Below are positions 6,201 through 14,761 of a stretch of DNA of 17,493 bases, piece by piece (the first letter of the stretch is position 1; the number at the start of each line of letters is the position of its first letter). This DNA comes from Bacteroidales bacterium (GTDB lineage: Bacteria; Bacteroidota; Bacteroidia; Bacteroidales; UBA932). Made by a program: the position numbers and the translations under genes. The stretch spans positions 1 through 17,493 of the forward strand of contig JAFTYS010000116.1 of the NCBI GenBank assembly GCA_017461285.1. Reading direction: 5' to 3'. Under the pieces are notes generated by a model, which saw only the letters and a list, made by a program, of their open reading frames with translations, did not search any database and was not told the DNA's origin.

Positions 6201-6910
6201 ATATACGTTGCATGATAATCGATGACGAACCACTGGCTTTGAAAAAGCTGAAGCGCCATCTCCTCAAGTATCCTTTTATGGAACTGTCCGCCGCCTGCCA
6301 TAGTGTGGAAATGGCAAGGAAGCATCTGGAATCCAATGAAATCGACCTCATATATGTCGACATAAACATGCCGGACGTCAATGGTCTGGACTTCATCCGG
6401 TCGCTGGAGAATCCCCCTATGGCCGTATTCGTGACGGCATATCCCGAATATGCGGTCGAGAGCTACAAGGTAAATGCCTTGGACTATCTCCTGAAGCCAT
6501 ATGGAAGCGAGGATTTCAACAGGACTGCAGAAAAGGTCTACAAGCACTGGCAGCTTCTTCAGAACCAGAATTCTGTTAACGGGCATGGGGAAAATAATGT
6601 TCTTTATCTGAAGAGCGACCACCGCTACCTGCGTGTAGAATGCGATGACATCAGGTTCATCGAAGGACAGAGCGAATATCTTAAGGTCCATCTGGTTTCG
6701 GGAGAATCATTCCTGACCCACATGACTTTCAGACAGATAAGCGAATCGCTTCCCGACAATTTCATCCAGATACACCGGTCATACATCGTGAACATGAAGC
6801 ACGTGACATCAGCAGAGCGCACTCTGGTCATTCTGGACGACAACACCAGGCTTCCGGTCAGCGAATCAAAGAAAGCTGCGTTGCTGCAGTACATGAATTC
6901 CGGCAGATAG
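6197..6910 (+). CDS. LytTR-family response regulator
   Basis: 237 residues: receiver domain (about 1-120) and LytTR DNA-binding domain (about 136-235). The receiver has the acidic pair D9/D10 (IIDDEP), the phosphoacceptor D55 (IYVDINMP), T80 (FVTAYPEYA) and K100 (YLLKPYG), all expected for a working phospho-switch. The C-terminal half shows the LytTR pattern: VLYLKSDHRYLRVECDDIRF, then IEGQSEYLKVHL, FIQIHRSYIVNMKHV and RLPVSESKK. It starts in the ATGA that ends the kinase gene, so it is the cognate partner. Its target genes are not identified; neighbours on both sides and its own promoter are candidates. The stop is only 10 nt from the convergent SGNH hydrolase stop, with no room for a separate terminator. 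Confidence 0.92.
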   Translation: MNIRCMIIDDEPLALKKLKRHLLKYPFMELSAACHSVEMARKHLESNEIDLIYVDINMPDVNGLDFIRSLENPPMAVFVTAYPEYAVESYKVNALDYLLKPYGSEDFNRTAEKVYKHWQLLQNQNSVNGHGENNVLYLKSDHRYLRVECDDIRFIEGQSEYLKVHLVSGESFLTHMTFRQISESLPDNFIQIHRSYIVNMKHVTSAERTLVILDDNTRLPVSESKKAALLQYMNSGR

Positions 6911-6920
6911 GCCGGTCCCC

Positions 6921-7628
6921 TCAATCCTTTCTGACCCTTCTGATGCAATGGGTGATAATAGTCTGGGCAATCAGCTTATGGCCTTCGGCATTGGGATGGA
7001 TGCCGTCAGGGCAATACAGGGACCTTATGTCTCCCCTGTAGATATCGAAAGGAGTCGTGATGTCATATATCTGTGTCCCGGTCATGCTGGCGATCTTGAA
7101 AAGACTGCGGTTGTAGCTCTCATGCCATCTGGAAATGATGCCCACATCGCCGCCGAGCCACTTCACGACATTGGTCTTCTGCTCATCAGTCATCATGCGG
7201 CTGAAGAATGAGAAATACATTTCAGAAATGATGGGCGGCAGGGAGACTATCACAGGGACCGAACCGAGCGACCGCACCCTTTCAATCAGCTTCAGGAACT
7301 GTTCTCCGAAAGACTCGAGCCTGGTCTTCGGACTGTGGTCCAAATCCGGGGCCTGGGCAATCTTCATCCAGTCGAAATCGCAGTCGTTTCCCCCGTATTC
7401 AAGAAAGGTGTAGTCGGAATCGGCGATTTCAGCATAGTGGCGGTCTATCATGTTGTTCCCGAATCCCACCGTACATCCGAACTTGCCATAGTTTTCGACC
7501 GACATGTCAAGCTCGCTGCTGATTATGTCCATATAATTCGAATCTGTGACTGCATATCTGTTGTCATTTCTCAGGACGACTCCTTTAGTAAGAGAATCTC
7601 CGAGTGCGATAATTCTGGTCCTGCTCAT
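6921..7628 (-). CDS. SGNH/GDSL-family hydrolase
   Basis: 235 residues from ATG 7628. All four SGNH blocks are present: GDSLTKG (10-16, nucleophile S12), the glycine of NYGKFGCTVG (46-55), GGND (79-82) and DGIHPN (208-213, with D208 and H211 completing the triad). The family hydrolyses esters: lipases, acyl-CoA thioesterases or acetylesterases on carbohydrates. There is no signal peptide or membrane segment, so it is probably cytoplasmic, which argues against direct action on cell-surface glycans. The substrate cannot be told from sequence. It is transcribed alone, divergent from the membrane LytTR gene and convergent with the response regulator. Confidence 0.88.
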   Translation of the reverse strand: MSRTRIIALGDSLTKGVVLRNDNRYAVTDSNYMDIISSELDMSVENYGKFGCTVGFGNNMIDRHYAEIADSDYTFLEYGGNDCDFDWMKIAQAPDLDHSPKTRLESFGEQFLKLIERVRSLGSVPVIVSLPPIISEMYFSFFSRMMTDEQKTNVVKWLGGDVGIISRWHESYNRSLFKIASMTGTQIYDITTPFDIYRGDIRSLYCPDGIHPNAEGHKLIAQTIITHCIRRVRKD

Positions 7629-7648
7629 ATTCGTTAGGTTTTATGCTG

Positions 7649-7656
7649 CAAAATTA
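7649..7656 (-). promoter_or_regulatory. Candidate -7 box (TAATTTTG) for the SGNH hydrolase
   Basis: TAATTTTG on the minus strand, 20 nt before the ATG at 7628, matches the Bacteroidetes -7 consensus. About 21 nt upstream only a T-rich TTTTTCC is found in place of TTTG. Confidence 0.45.
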
Positions 7657-7755
7657 GACCGCCACCGACACAGCAGGAAAAAGGAGTTGCCGGGACGAGC
7701 AGAAAGAGACGAAAATGCCCTATTCAGGGATAAACGGGGAGATTTAGGGACGTTT

Positions 7756-7778
7756 GACAAATAATTGTTATATTTGTC
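7756..7778. promoter_or_regulatory. Promoter of the membrane LytTR gene inside an inverted repeat
   Basis: TATATTTG (7769-7776) is a full match to the -7 consensus, 22 nt before the ATG at 7799. GACAAATA (7756-7763) and TATTTGTC (7771-7778) form perfect 8-bp arms around 7 nt, and the right arm covers most of the -7 box. GGGAC (7747-7751) and GTCCC (7776-7780) add an outer complementary pair. A protein bound to the repeat would block the promoter, so this is an operator candidate; self-control by the LytTR protein is a guess. The position rules out the in-frame ATG at 7754 as the start. Confidence 0.5.
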
Positions 7779-7798
7779 CCTACGAAAAAGGTACTAAA

Positions 7799-8599
7799 AT
7801 GAACAACACAATCAGCAGAATCACGTCGGGAACCGGCACGATAGTCCACTCCCTGGTAATACCGATATTCATCATGGTGTTCACGATCTATTACCGTCCT
7901 TACGGAATATTCGAGACCCTCAGCATGGAGAATGCATCGTTCACATTCAACGTGACGATCCTGTTCTGCATCGTGCTCGTTTCATTGTCCATCACCAGAG
8001 GCTGGCTTTACCTTGTGGCAAGACACAGGAGCCTGGCGCCCTCGGCCTACCTGATCTGGAGCATAGCGGAAATTCTGATAGCATCATTGTTCTGCTCTTT
8101 GTATTATGTGCTGATGTGCAGCGATCCTCTGCCGTTCTATGAAGTCGCAGGTGCTTCTTTCATAAGACTGCTGACAATGGGAATATATCCATACGGATTC
8201 CTCTGGATGGCCTTCACGATACATGCGGGCGAGAATGCCTCTCCTGCAGAAGACGGTTCGCTGATACGTTTCCACGACGAGTACAAGAAACTGAGATTCG
8301 TGATCGCGCCCGAGGCCGTGATCTTCATAAGGTCTGAAGACAATTACGTGCAGATACATTATCTTGACGGCGGCAAGGCAAAGAAATTCATACTGCGCTC
8401 TTCCATGAGGGCTCTTGAAGAGACCTTGAGCAGGCATGGCCTCGTACGCTGCCACAGGTCATACTTCATCAATCCATCCTTCATAAAGATCGTCCACAGG
8501 GACGACACAGGTCTGATCGTCGCAGAGCTGAAACAGGATGGATACGAAAGCATCCCGATATCACGAAAATACCAGGATGCGATAACTAAGCTTCTGTAA
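7799..8599 (+). CDS. Membrane-bound transcriptional regulator: four TM segments plus LytTR domain
   Basis: 266 residues from ATG 7799 (MNNTISRITSG). Four hydrophobic segments lie at about 15-32, 49-73, 83-106 and 119-142, then a LytTR DNA-binding domain occupies about 163-266: RFVIAPEAVIFIRSEDNYVQ, FILRSSMRALEETL, GLVRCHRSYFINPSFI and SIPISRKYQD. There is no receiver or kinase domain, so it would sense something in or at the membrane directly and bind DNA while tethered, as other membrane-LytTR proteins of Bacteroidetes are thought to do. Its signal and targets are unknown; its own promoter carries an inverted repeat, and the SGNH hydrolase is the divergent neighbour. It ends 10 nt from the stop of the guaB operon's last gene on the other strand. 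Confidence 0.88.
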   Translation: MNNTISRITSGTGTIVHSLVIPIFIMVFTIYYRPYGIFETLSMENASFTFNVTILFCIVLVSLSITRGWLYLVARHRSLAPSAYLIWSIAEILIASLFCSLYYVLMCSDPLPFYEVAGASFIRLLTMGIYPYGFLWMAFTIHAGENASPAEDGSLIRFHDEYKKLRFVIAPEAVIFIRSEDNYVQIHYLDGGKAKKFILRSSMRALEETLSRHGLVRCHRSYFINPSFIKIVHRDDTGLIVAELKQDGYESIPISRKYQDAITKLL

Positions 8600-8609
8600 C
8601 TGTCATAGG

Positions 8610-9803
8610 TCAGATCTTCAGCTTGATGCCAGATCTGCCGGCCAGTGCCGCCAAGGCTGTGCAGAGCAGAGAAAAGAGGGCGCATTTGAGCAGACCCAGC
8701 GCTCCGGTAAGCCAGTCTATGGTATAGACCCCGAAAACTGCAAGTATGCTGTAAAGCACATACGGCATCATATAGACCGTCAGAGTCGCCGTTCCGGATG
8801 CCTTGACAGGACGGAACCAGCCCGTCTTTCCATATGATTCAAGAATACGCAGGATGAGATACAGACATATGGACAGAGAGGTCACGTAAAGGCACCATGG
8901 CAAGGTTCCGAGAAGTTTGGATATGATCCACCAATGGTGAAAGAGGGCCGCTGCGAGGGAGGAGATGACGGCAGCTGCGAGTGCACAGCCGATCCTGACG
9001 GTACATCTGCGCGAGGACAGACGGCTCTCGGCAAGCGAGAAAAGCATGCCTCCTGCAGCCATGATGGCAGAAGATGCATTGCCAAGTCTTAGCGCATCCG
9101 CCATGTCTGCGATAAAGGAAGGCCCTTCTATCAGATAACTTCCGTCACGCATCTGCGTAAGAAGAAGATTTGCAACGCAGAGGGCAAGCCAGACGAAGGT
9201 GATGCGGAAAGGTTTCCTGCGGCAGAGGAGATATGTTACGGCGCAGAAACAGTAAGCCCATCCGATGAGTCCGAGGATGCCCCACCATCCGGCAGTGAAG
9301 AAGCCTCCCTCAGGAGTGCGGAAGGTCAGCGCAAGAAAGGCCAGAATGGCCAGACCTGCAGCCTGGAGCCATCTTTTCGCCCTGAATTCCTTCGGATATG
9401 AGTTCCATATGAGGAAGAATGCCATCACCATCATGATGCGATAGAAATTGACACCATATCCGGCAACGGAAGAGAATCCACCTTCTGAATTGACTATGAA
9501 TACTCCCATCAGAAGAAGTGCAAGAGTGCGGGAAAGAATGTGGCTGAGGGTGGATTCGCCGCTGCAGCCCTTGGCAAAGCGGTTCTCTATCGCATAAGGC
9601 ACGGACATTCCCATGGCAAACAGGAACATCGGGAAGACGACGTCAGAAACGCCCATTCCATCCTCGAGCATGGCAAAATGTTCCAGAAAATGCGGCACGC
9701 CTCCTACGGTCCAGAAATCATTGACGAAGACCATAAGAAGCATCGTAAGACCACGGAGCATGTCTATTGCCTCGTTACGCCTTGAAAACAGACTGTATTC
9801 CAT
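8610..9803 (-). CDS. DUF5009/HGSNAT-like membrane acyltransferase
   Basis: 397 residues, strongly hydrophobic, with about 10 or more membrane segments. The N-terminus RRNEAIDMLRGLTMLLMVFV (8-27) is the typical opening of the family that includes heparan-alpha-glucosaminide N-acetyltransferase and NagX (R..A.D..RG), followed by SDVVFPMFLFAMGMSVPYA (53-71), also characteristic. Members are predicted to move an acetyl or other acyl group across the inner membrane onto sugars; substrate and direction are not known here. It is the last gene of the guaB operon, its ATG only 6 nt (TATATA) after the OstA-like stop. In several Bacteroidetes I recall mutL after the OstA-like gene, so this position may reflect a local replacement. 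Confidence 0.82.
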   Translation of the reverse strand: MEYSLFSRRNEAIDMLRGLTMLLMVFVNDFWTVGGVPHFLEHFAMLEDGMGVSDVVFPMFLFAMGMSVPYAIENRFAKGCSGESTLSHILSRTLALLLMGVFIVNSEGGFSSVAGYGVNFYRIMMVMAFFLIWNSYPKEFRAKRWLQAAGLAILAFLALTFRTPEGGFFTAGWWGILGLIGWAYCFCAVTYLLCRRKPFRITFVWLALCVANLLLTQMRDGSYLIEGPSFIADMADALRLGNASSAIMAAGGMLFSLAESRLSSRRCTVRIGCALAAAVISSLAAALFHHWWIISKLLGTLPWCLYVTSLSICLYLILRILESYGKTGWFRPVKASGTATLTVYMMPYVLYSILAVFGVYTIDWLTGALGLLKCALFSLLCTALAALAGRSGIKLKI

Positions 9804-9809
9804 TATATA

Positions 9810-12500
9810 TTATTTAGAACGGCTTTCCTGACGGGCTTTTTTGGCCTCGAACTTCAGACGGTATTTTTCGAGAACGGCAGCGTCCCTCTCCGCCTGACGG
9901 GCCGCTTTTTCAAGAGCGGCCTTCTTGCGGCGGCGTTCCTTTTCAAGACGCTTGGCTTCTTTTGCCGCAGCCTTTTCGGCATCGCGCTTGTCCAGTTCTG
10001 CCCAGCGGGCCTCACGTTCTTCCTGCTTCTTCTTTCTGACCGCTTCCCTGGCAGCCTTCTTCTCGGCCTTGATGCGCGCCTTCTCGGCCTTCGCCAGCTC
10101 CTTCGGAGTCATGGCGGCCCTCGCAACGGAATCCGCTACAGCAAGGGAGTCGGATAGGGCGAGCGAGTCTGCCGGCACGGCAGAGAGCGAGTCGCGGACT
10201 GAAAGGGAGTCTCTTACAGACAGACTGTCGGAAAGAGCCAGTGAATCCTTCAGGGCAAGGCTGTCGGCAAGGGCGAGGCTGTCAAGCCGAGCCTGCTCTG
10301 CAGCGCGTGATTCGGCAATCCTGCGCTCACGCTCCCTGACAGCACGAAGCGAGTCCCTTACTTCTATCTGACGATAGACATCATTCATGTATCCCGGGAA
10401 GTAGATATCAGTCTGTTTGAAGGTAGCTCTAGGACGGGCGCTGTATGATCTTCTTTCGCTTGGACGGAGAGACAGAGGGGTCACAGCATTTCTGTCTGCC
10501 GGCCTCTTTTCAGGCTGCCAGTTGAAACCCTTGAGCACCTTCTCGTCTTCAGAAAGCTGGACCACAGGATATCCGTCGTTCTTCGGAGCTTCGTAATAAT
10601 AGACGCGTTCGATATTTCCGTCCTTGAAGGTAGCGGAAAGCATCTTCGAATCTGCCTTGTTCACAGTAGCCAGAGCGTCGTTCTCCTCGATGAAGAATAC
10701 CGCAGAAGCGCCTCCCAGGGCATCAAACCTTTCAAGCCCTCCCTCCTCGTCAAAGAAAGCAAGCATCTCAGTCGCCCTGATCTGGTCATAAAGTTCAGAA
10801 TCCTCCTGGATGGTGATGAACGCATTGGACATCAGGCTGGCCTTCTGCATCGCGCCCTCGCTTATCACGACCGTGATGCTGTCGGCCGCATACTGTCTGC
10901 GGACTTCCTGCCATATTATCGGTTCATTGAACAGACGTGCCAGCGAATCGAGATCCGAATAGACCAGTGAATCGCAGACCACCTGCATGTTCTTCTTATA
11001 TATCCTTACGTTGCGGAGCGCTTCCAGAAAACCGATTCCTGTAGTGTCCGGAGGTGCAACCTCCACGGTATCAGCAACCGACAATGAATCAGTCACGCCT
11101 AGAGAATCCAGGACTCCGAGAGAGTCTGCCGATGCCAGCGAATCCTTCGTAACGGACAGGCTGTCCGACGAAGGAAGCCCCATACGTGCACCCGACACCA
11201 TCGGAGGTATCGCCGGCCTTGTGCTGCCGGCCGTCGCTGTAGAGTCCGGATGCGGAGGAGCTGCCGACGCCTTTCTAAGTCCGGCGCCGCCCTGAGGTCC
11301 CCTGGCGGGCGGAGGCGTCTGCGGGCCCGGCCCGGCAGCAGGCTGCCCCTGGCCGGCCTTCTTGGCCTCCGCTTCCTTCTTCGCACGGTAGTTCGGATCG
11401 TTCATGGCCTCCTCTTCTGCTGCCTTGGCTGCCGCCTCGGCAGCTTTCTTCCTGAACTCGCCTACCGGATCCACATCCAGATCGGAAAGCCTCTTCTTCG
11501 AATCTGCCACCACTGAAGAATCTATATCACACATGCGTACAGTATAGTACACAAGCTTCTCCGCTCCCATATATACGGTATCTATGCTTCCGTCCTCCTC
11601 TTCCGTCTGGGTTATCACAGCCGGCTTGCGGGTCAGAGTCACCTTGGAAAGCGAATCCTGATAGAAAAGACGTCCTGCCAGGGCGAAGACATTTCTGGTA
11701 GTATCCGTCATCTGTGCCCGGCCGAGCATCTCGACATCCTGGACTGCCCTATAGAAATACAGACTATCACACCATCCTTCCTGATCCGGGGTCATCACAT
11801 GGACATCCTCATTGAAAAGGAAAAGCTCCATGCCTCTGTCATACCAGCCCTTCTCGGAAGAAAGCATATTGTCGTCCTGCCATGCGTTCGTTCCTTTTCC
11901 GAAGGTCGCAAGATTAAGGTCCGACTCATACACGAGGCTTGAAGTCTTGACGAAGATGGAGTCTGTAAACATGTTCACATCCCTTTCGAATGTGAAGGTC
12001 TTTATCTTGGAATCATACGTTCCCTCGCGGCTCTCGATTATCTGTCCGTCCTTGTCCCTCATCGCACCGCCGTTCTTGAAGATGGCGACAGAGTCCTTCG
12101 TATTGTAGTCCAGATGCCTGGTACGCAGGGTGTTATGATCCTTGTCGGTAAGCTGGACGACGGATCCTCTGAACTCTGCAAGGTCGTCGTCTATGAGATA
12201 TTTGAGATTGTCGCTGGTAAGCACCGTCTCATCCTGAAGGATGCTGACATGGCCCCATGCATCTATCGTCTTTGTCTCAAGGTTCCACAACGCGGTATCA
12301 CAAATGAGGTATGTGCCGTTGTGCAGGAATCTTGCCGGACCGACCACCTTCCTGTATCTGCCGCCTTCGACATCCACCATCTTGGCGGACTTGGCGCTCA
12401 TCAGCCATATGAGGCTGTCCTTCTGCTCCTCTTCCTGCTGCTGGGCAGAGAGGGGCAGACAAAAAAGGATTGCAAGAAGTATATAGGTCAGTCTCTTCAT
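9810..12500 (-). CDS. OstA/LptA-like envelope protein with DSL-repeat and K/R/E/A-rich insertions
   Basis: 896 residues. A signal peptide (1-19, ending LPLSAQ) is followed by an OstA-like beta-jellyroll region (about 28-325) with repeating short strands such as GHVSILQDETVLTSDNLKYL and FERDVNMFTDSI. A second folded part lies at about 488-660 (RNVRIYKKNMQVVCDSLVYS, IIWQEVRRQYAADSITVVIS). In Gram-negative bacteria LptA/LptD-N domains bind lipid A while LPS crosses the periplasm, and this operon partner of SurA fits LPS export. Between and after the domains are low-complexity parts: an Ala/Lys/Glu-rich stretch (349-383), a Gly/Pro-rich one (384-440), DSL repeats (446-479 and 740-792) and a very basic K/R/E/A-rich tail (797-896), probably helical. 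The last feature is longer than the core function would need. Confidence 0.85.
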   Translation of the reverse strand: MKRLTYILLAILFCLPLSAQQQEEEQKDSLIWLMSAKSAKMVDVEGGRYRKVVGPARFLHNGTYLICDTALWNLETKTIDAWGHVSILQDETVLTSDNLKYLIDDDLAEFRGSVVQLTDKDHNTLRTRHLDYNTKDSVAIFKNGGAMRDKDGQIIESREGTYDSKIKTFTFERDVNMFTDSIFVKTSSLVYESDLNLATFGKGTNAWQDDNMLSSEKGWYDRGMELFLFNEDVHVMTPDQEGWCDSLYFYRAVQDVEMLGRAQMTDTTRNVFALAGRLFYQDSLSKVTLTRKPAVITQTEEEDGSIDTVYMGAEKLVYYTVRMCDIDSSVVADSKKRLSDLDVDPVGEFRKKAAEAAAKAAEEEAMNDPNYRAKKEAEAKKAGQGQPAAGPGPQTPPPARGPQGGAGLRKASAAPPHPDSTATAGSTRPAIPPMVSGARMGLPSSDSLSVTKDSLASADSLGVLDSLGVTDSLSVADTVEVAPPDTTGIGFLEALRNVRIYKKNMQVVCDSLVYSDLDSLARLFNEPIIWQEVRRQYAADSITVVISEGAMQKASLMSNAFITIQEDSELYDQIRATEMLAFFDEEGGLERFDALGGASAVFFIEENDALATVNKADSKMLSATFKDGNIERVYYYEAPKNDGYPVVQLSEDEKVLKGFNWQPEKRPADRNAVTPLSLRPSERRSYSARPRATFKQTDIYFPGYMNDVYRQIEVRDSLRAVRERERRIAESRAAEQARLDSLALADSLALKDSLALSDSLSVRDSLSVRDSLSAVPADSLALSDSLAVADSVARAAMTPKELAKAEKARIKAEKKAAREAVRKKKQEEREARWAELDKRDAEKAAAKEAKRLEKERRRKKAALEKAARQAERDAAVLEKYRLKFEAKKARQESRSK
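10125..10283 (-). repeat. Tandem DSL repeat block 2 within the OstA-like gene
   Basis: Encodes residues 740-792. D-S-L occurs at residues 740, 746, 752, 758, 764 and 770, an exact six-residue (18-bp) period, then after SAVPA again at 778, 784 and 790 (DSV). The units read DSLALA, DSLALK, DSLALS, DSLSVR. Such arrays can change in copy number by slippage. Confidence 0.8.
11064..11165 (-). repeat. DSL repeat block 1 within the OstA-like gene
   Basis: Encodes residues 446-479, with Asp at 446, 453, 459, 465, 471 and 477, each followed by SL (the last by TV). The period is six residues except for the first step. It joins the Gly/Pro-rich linker to the second folded domain and uses the same unit as block 2. 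Confidence 0.75.
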
Positions 12501-12512
12501 CTGATGCTGGGA

Positions 12513-13898
12513 CTATTCGGCCTTACGGAATTTCTCATACCAGCCCTCACGCTCGAACACGCAGTCTTCGAACATAGGGTCGATCACGATATATGTCGAC
12601 TCGATCTTTGAATTGATGAAATCGTCGATGGCCTTCATCTGAAGCTCGTTTCTCGCATTGTCAAGAAGGAGTGTGTAGTCGTTGCTGAATGATGCCGGAT
12701 GCGAAGGTATGATTTTGTCCACCTTGATGATCTTGTAGACGGTGTTTCCGTCGCGTCCCTCGTTGTCGAGAGACTCTACAGGCACAGATATCTCTCCCTC
12801 CTTGAGCTCTGCAATGGCTGCATAGTCCTGAGGCTTGAGCTGGTCGATCTCGAAGTATGACGAGCCGGTGTTAGGGTCGGACATCTGACCTCCGTTGGTC
12901 CTGGTGGCAGGATCTTCCGAATAGAATCTCGCTGCAAGCTCGAATGTTACCGCCTCATTATTCAGTTCTGTCTTAAGGCTGTCGAGCACATGGAAGGCCT
13001 TGCTTCTGTCGTCAGCGGTATATTCCGGCTTGAGGAGAATATGGCGGGCATTGAACATATCGCCCTTCTTCTCGAGGACCTCGATGATATGGAATCCGTC
13101 CGGAGTCTCCACGATCTGTGAGACCATGCCGGGCTTGAGGGCCATAGCCGCATCGGAGAAAGCAGGCCAGAAGATTGACTTCGAAGCCATTCCGAGCTCG
13201 CCGCCCTTGCGTGCGCTGCCCGGGTCCTGCGAATAGATTCGTGCGAGGGTCGAGAACTTCTCTCCGTTGATGATTCGCTCGCGGATGGCAAGAAGCCTCT
13301 CCTTGACAGCAAGATTTGCCGCTTCGCGGTCAGGATAAATGCATATCTGGCTCAGCTGGTACTTCACCGGAACCATCGGAAGGTCCTCAGGATCGGTAGA
13401 ATCCACATACTTCTGTACATCGTAAGGAGTGAGCGAAGGTATCTTGCTCGCGATCTCCTGCTGCATCTGCTGGGTCAGCGTCTGGTCCTCAAGGTCAGAG
13501 CGCCACTCCTGACGAAGCCTGTAGATAGGCTTGCCGAACTCCTTCTCGACAGCCTCCTCACCTCCGAGGTTGGTCTTGAGCATGTCTATACGGTTTGCAA
13601 GCTCGCTTTCCACCATCTCATTGTTCACAACCAGAGAGTCCACACGCGCCTGCATCAGGAAGAGCTTGGAAGCCATCATGTTCTCAAGAAGCTCGCACCT
13701 TGCCTTCCTGTCAGACTGCATTCCGTAATTGTACTGCATCATCTGCATTTCAGACTCGATGTCCGATATCATTATCACTTCATTTCCGACAACAGCTACA
13801 GTCTTGTCGACAATACCGCCCTGATACCTCTGTGCTGAAGCGCTTACTGAAGCGGCCGCAAGCAAAAGGACAGCCACACCTTTCAAGATATGCCTCAT
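12513..13898 (-). CDS. surA: Periplasmic SurA-like chaperone / peptidyl-prolyl isomerase
   Basis: 461 residues with a signal peptide (about 1-22, ASVSASAQ). The SurA-type N-terminal chaperone domain starts with DKTVAVVGNEVIMISDIESE (31-50). Two parvulin (PpiC) domains follow: about 178-277 (FSTLARIYSQDPGSARKGGE, then LGMASKS, and FHIIEVLEKK near its end) and about 282-395 (ARHILLKPEY, FYSEDPATRTNGGQMS). The size and order match SurA, which helps outer-membrane proteins through the periplasm. It sits 3 nt after the parvulin-type lipoprotein gene and 12 nt before the OstA-like gene, so envelope assembly functions are co-expressed. Its C-terminal part (FEREGWYEKF) is usual for the Bacteroidetes version. 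Confidence 0.93.
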   Translation of the reverse strand: MRHILKGVAVLLLAAASVSASAQRYQGGIVDKTVAVVGNEVIMISDIESEMQMMQYNYGMQSDRKARCELLENMMASKLFLMQARVDSLVVNNEMVESELANRIDMLKTNLGGEEAVEKEFGKPIYRLRQEWRSDLEDQTLTQQMQQEIASKIPSLTPYDVQKYVDSTDPEDLPMVPVKYQLSQICIYPDREAANLAVKERLLAIRERIINGEKFSTLARIYSQDPGSARKGGELGMASKSIFWPAFSDAAMALKPGMVSQIVETPDGFHIIEVLEKKGDMFNARHILLKPEYTADDRSKAFHVLDSLKTELNNEAVTFELAARFYSEDPATRTNGGQMSDPNTGSSYFEIDQLKPQDYAAIAELKEGEISVPVESLDNEGRDGNTVYKIIKVDKIIPSHPASFSNDYTLLLDNARNELQMKAIDDFINSKIESTYIVIDPMFEDCVFEREGWYEKFRKAE

Positions 13899-13901
13899 AT
13901 T

Positions 13902-14761
13902 CTAATAAATTACTAGTTTTCCGTTTTCGCGCGCATCATTCAGCAAATCCTGTTCCAAAGATGAGATCAGAGCCTGCTTGCGCGTGCTGATTATTATATC
14001 CTTTATCCTTTCGGATGTATATTCCATAGGGGCATAGTCCCCAGCCTTGATCAATTCCGACACGAAGGCGAGATTTGTCACACCGGTCGTGTCATCCTGC
14101 CTCACCCAGCCGTTCCTGACCTGGCCCAGCATGGAATCATATGTCATGCCCATTTCCCTTGCAAGGATTATCACATCCTGCCACTCATCCTGCCATGTTG
14201 TGAACATCATGGCAGAAGAAAAAGCCAGACTGTCCGCCTCCACAAGATCATTCGCATCTGAAGAATCCATCTTCTTCCTTATCGTCTCCAGCATCGGAGA
14301 ATCCGTGTGGATACGGAGAAAACGCGCCTTCACAAGAGGTCTCTCCAGTCTGAAGTTCTCCTTATGGGCAAGGTAGTATTCCTCAACCTTGTCATCTGAA
14401 ACCGCCGTATCCAGCCTCTCGTTCACATAAAGCTGCTCGTAGCGGTATTTCAGAAGCGAAGTGCGGTAGGCCTCCAGTTCCTTCGTAACATCCTTCTCCG
14501 CTTTAGGGAGCTGCTGCTCGGCAATAGCCACATATATCCTGTCAGAAGCCCATGCATCTATATACTGACGGGCCAGAAGGATGCTGTCCTGTTCAGATAT
14601 CCCTTTTGGCACAACCTGGTCGATGTCGCTGCGGTAAAGCCTCTCCTTGCCTGCCTGTGCGACCACCTCCCCGTTACGCAAAATGTTCGAAATCGCCCTG
14701 CACGACGACAATGACGGCAGGACGATTCCCAAAATCGCTATGATACTGAACAGTCTTCTCA

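Noticed and set aside
6167..6691. 174-codon minus-strand frame opposite the response regulator
   Set aside because: It is antisense to the well-supported receiver domain and carries no family signature.
7754..7759. TTGACA as an enterobacterial -35 box
   Set aside because: No TATAAT lies 16-18 nt downstream; the hexamer is part of the inverted repeat and the TATATTTG box explains the promoter better.
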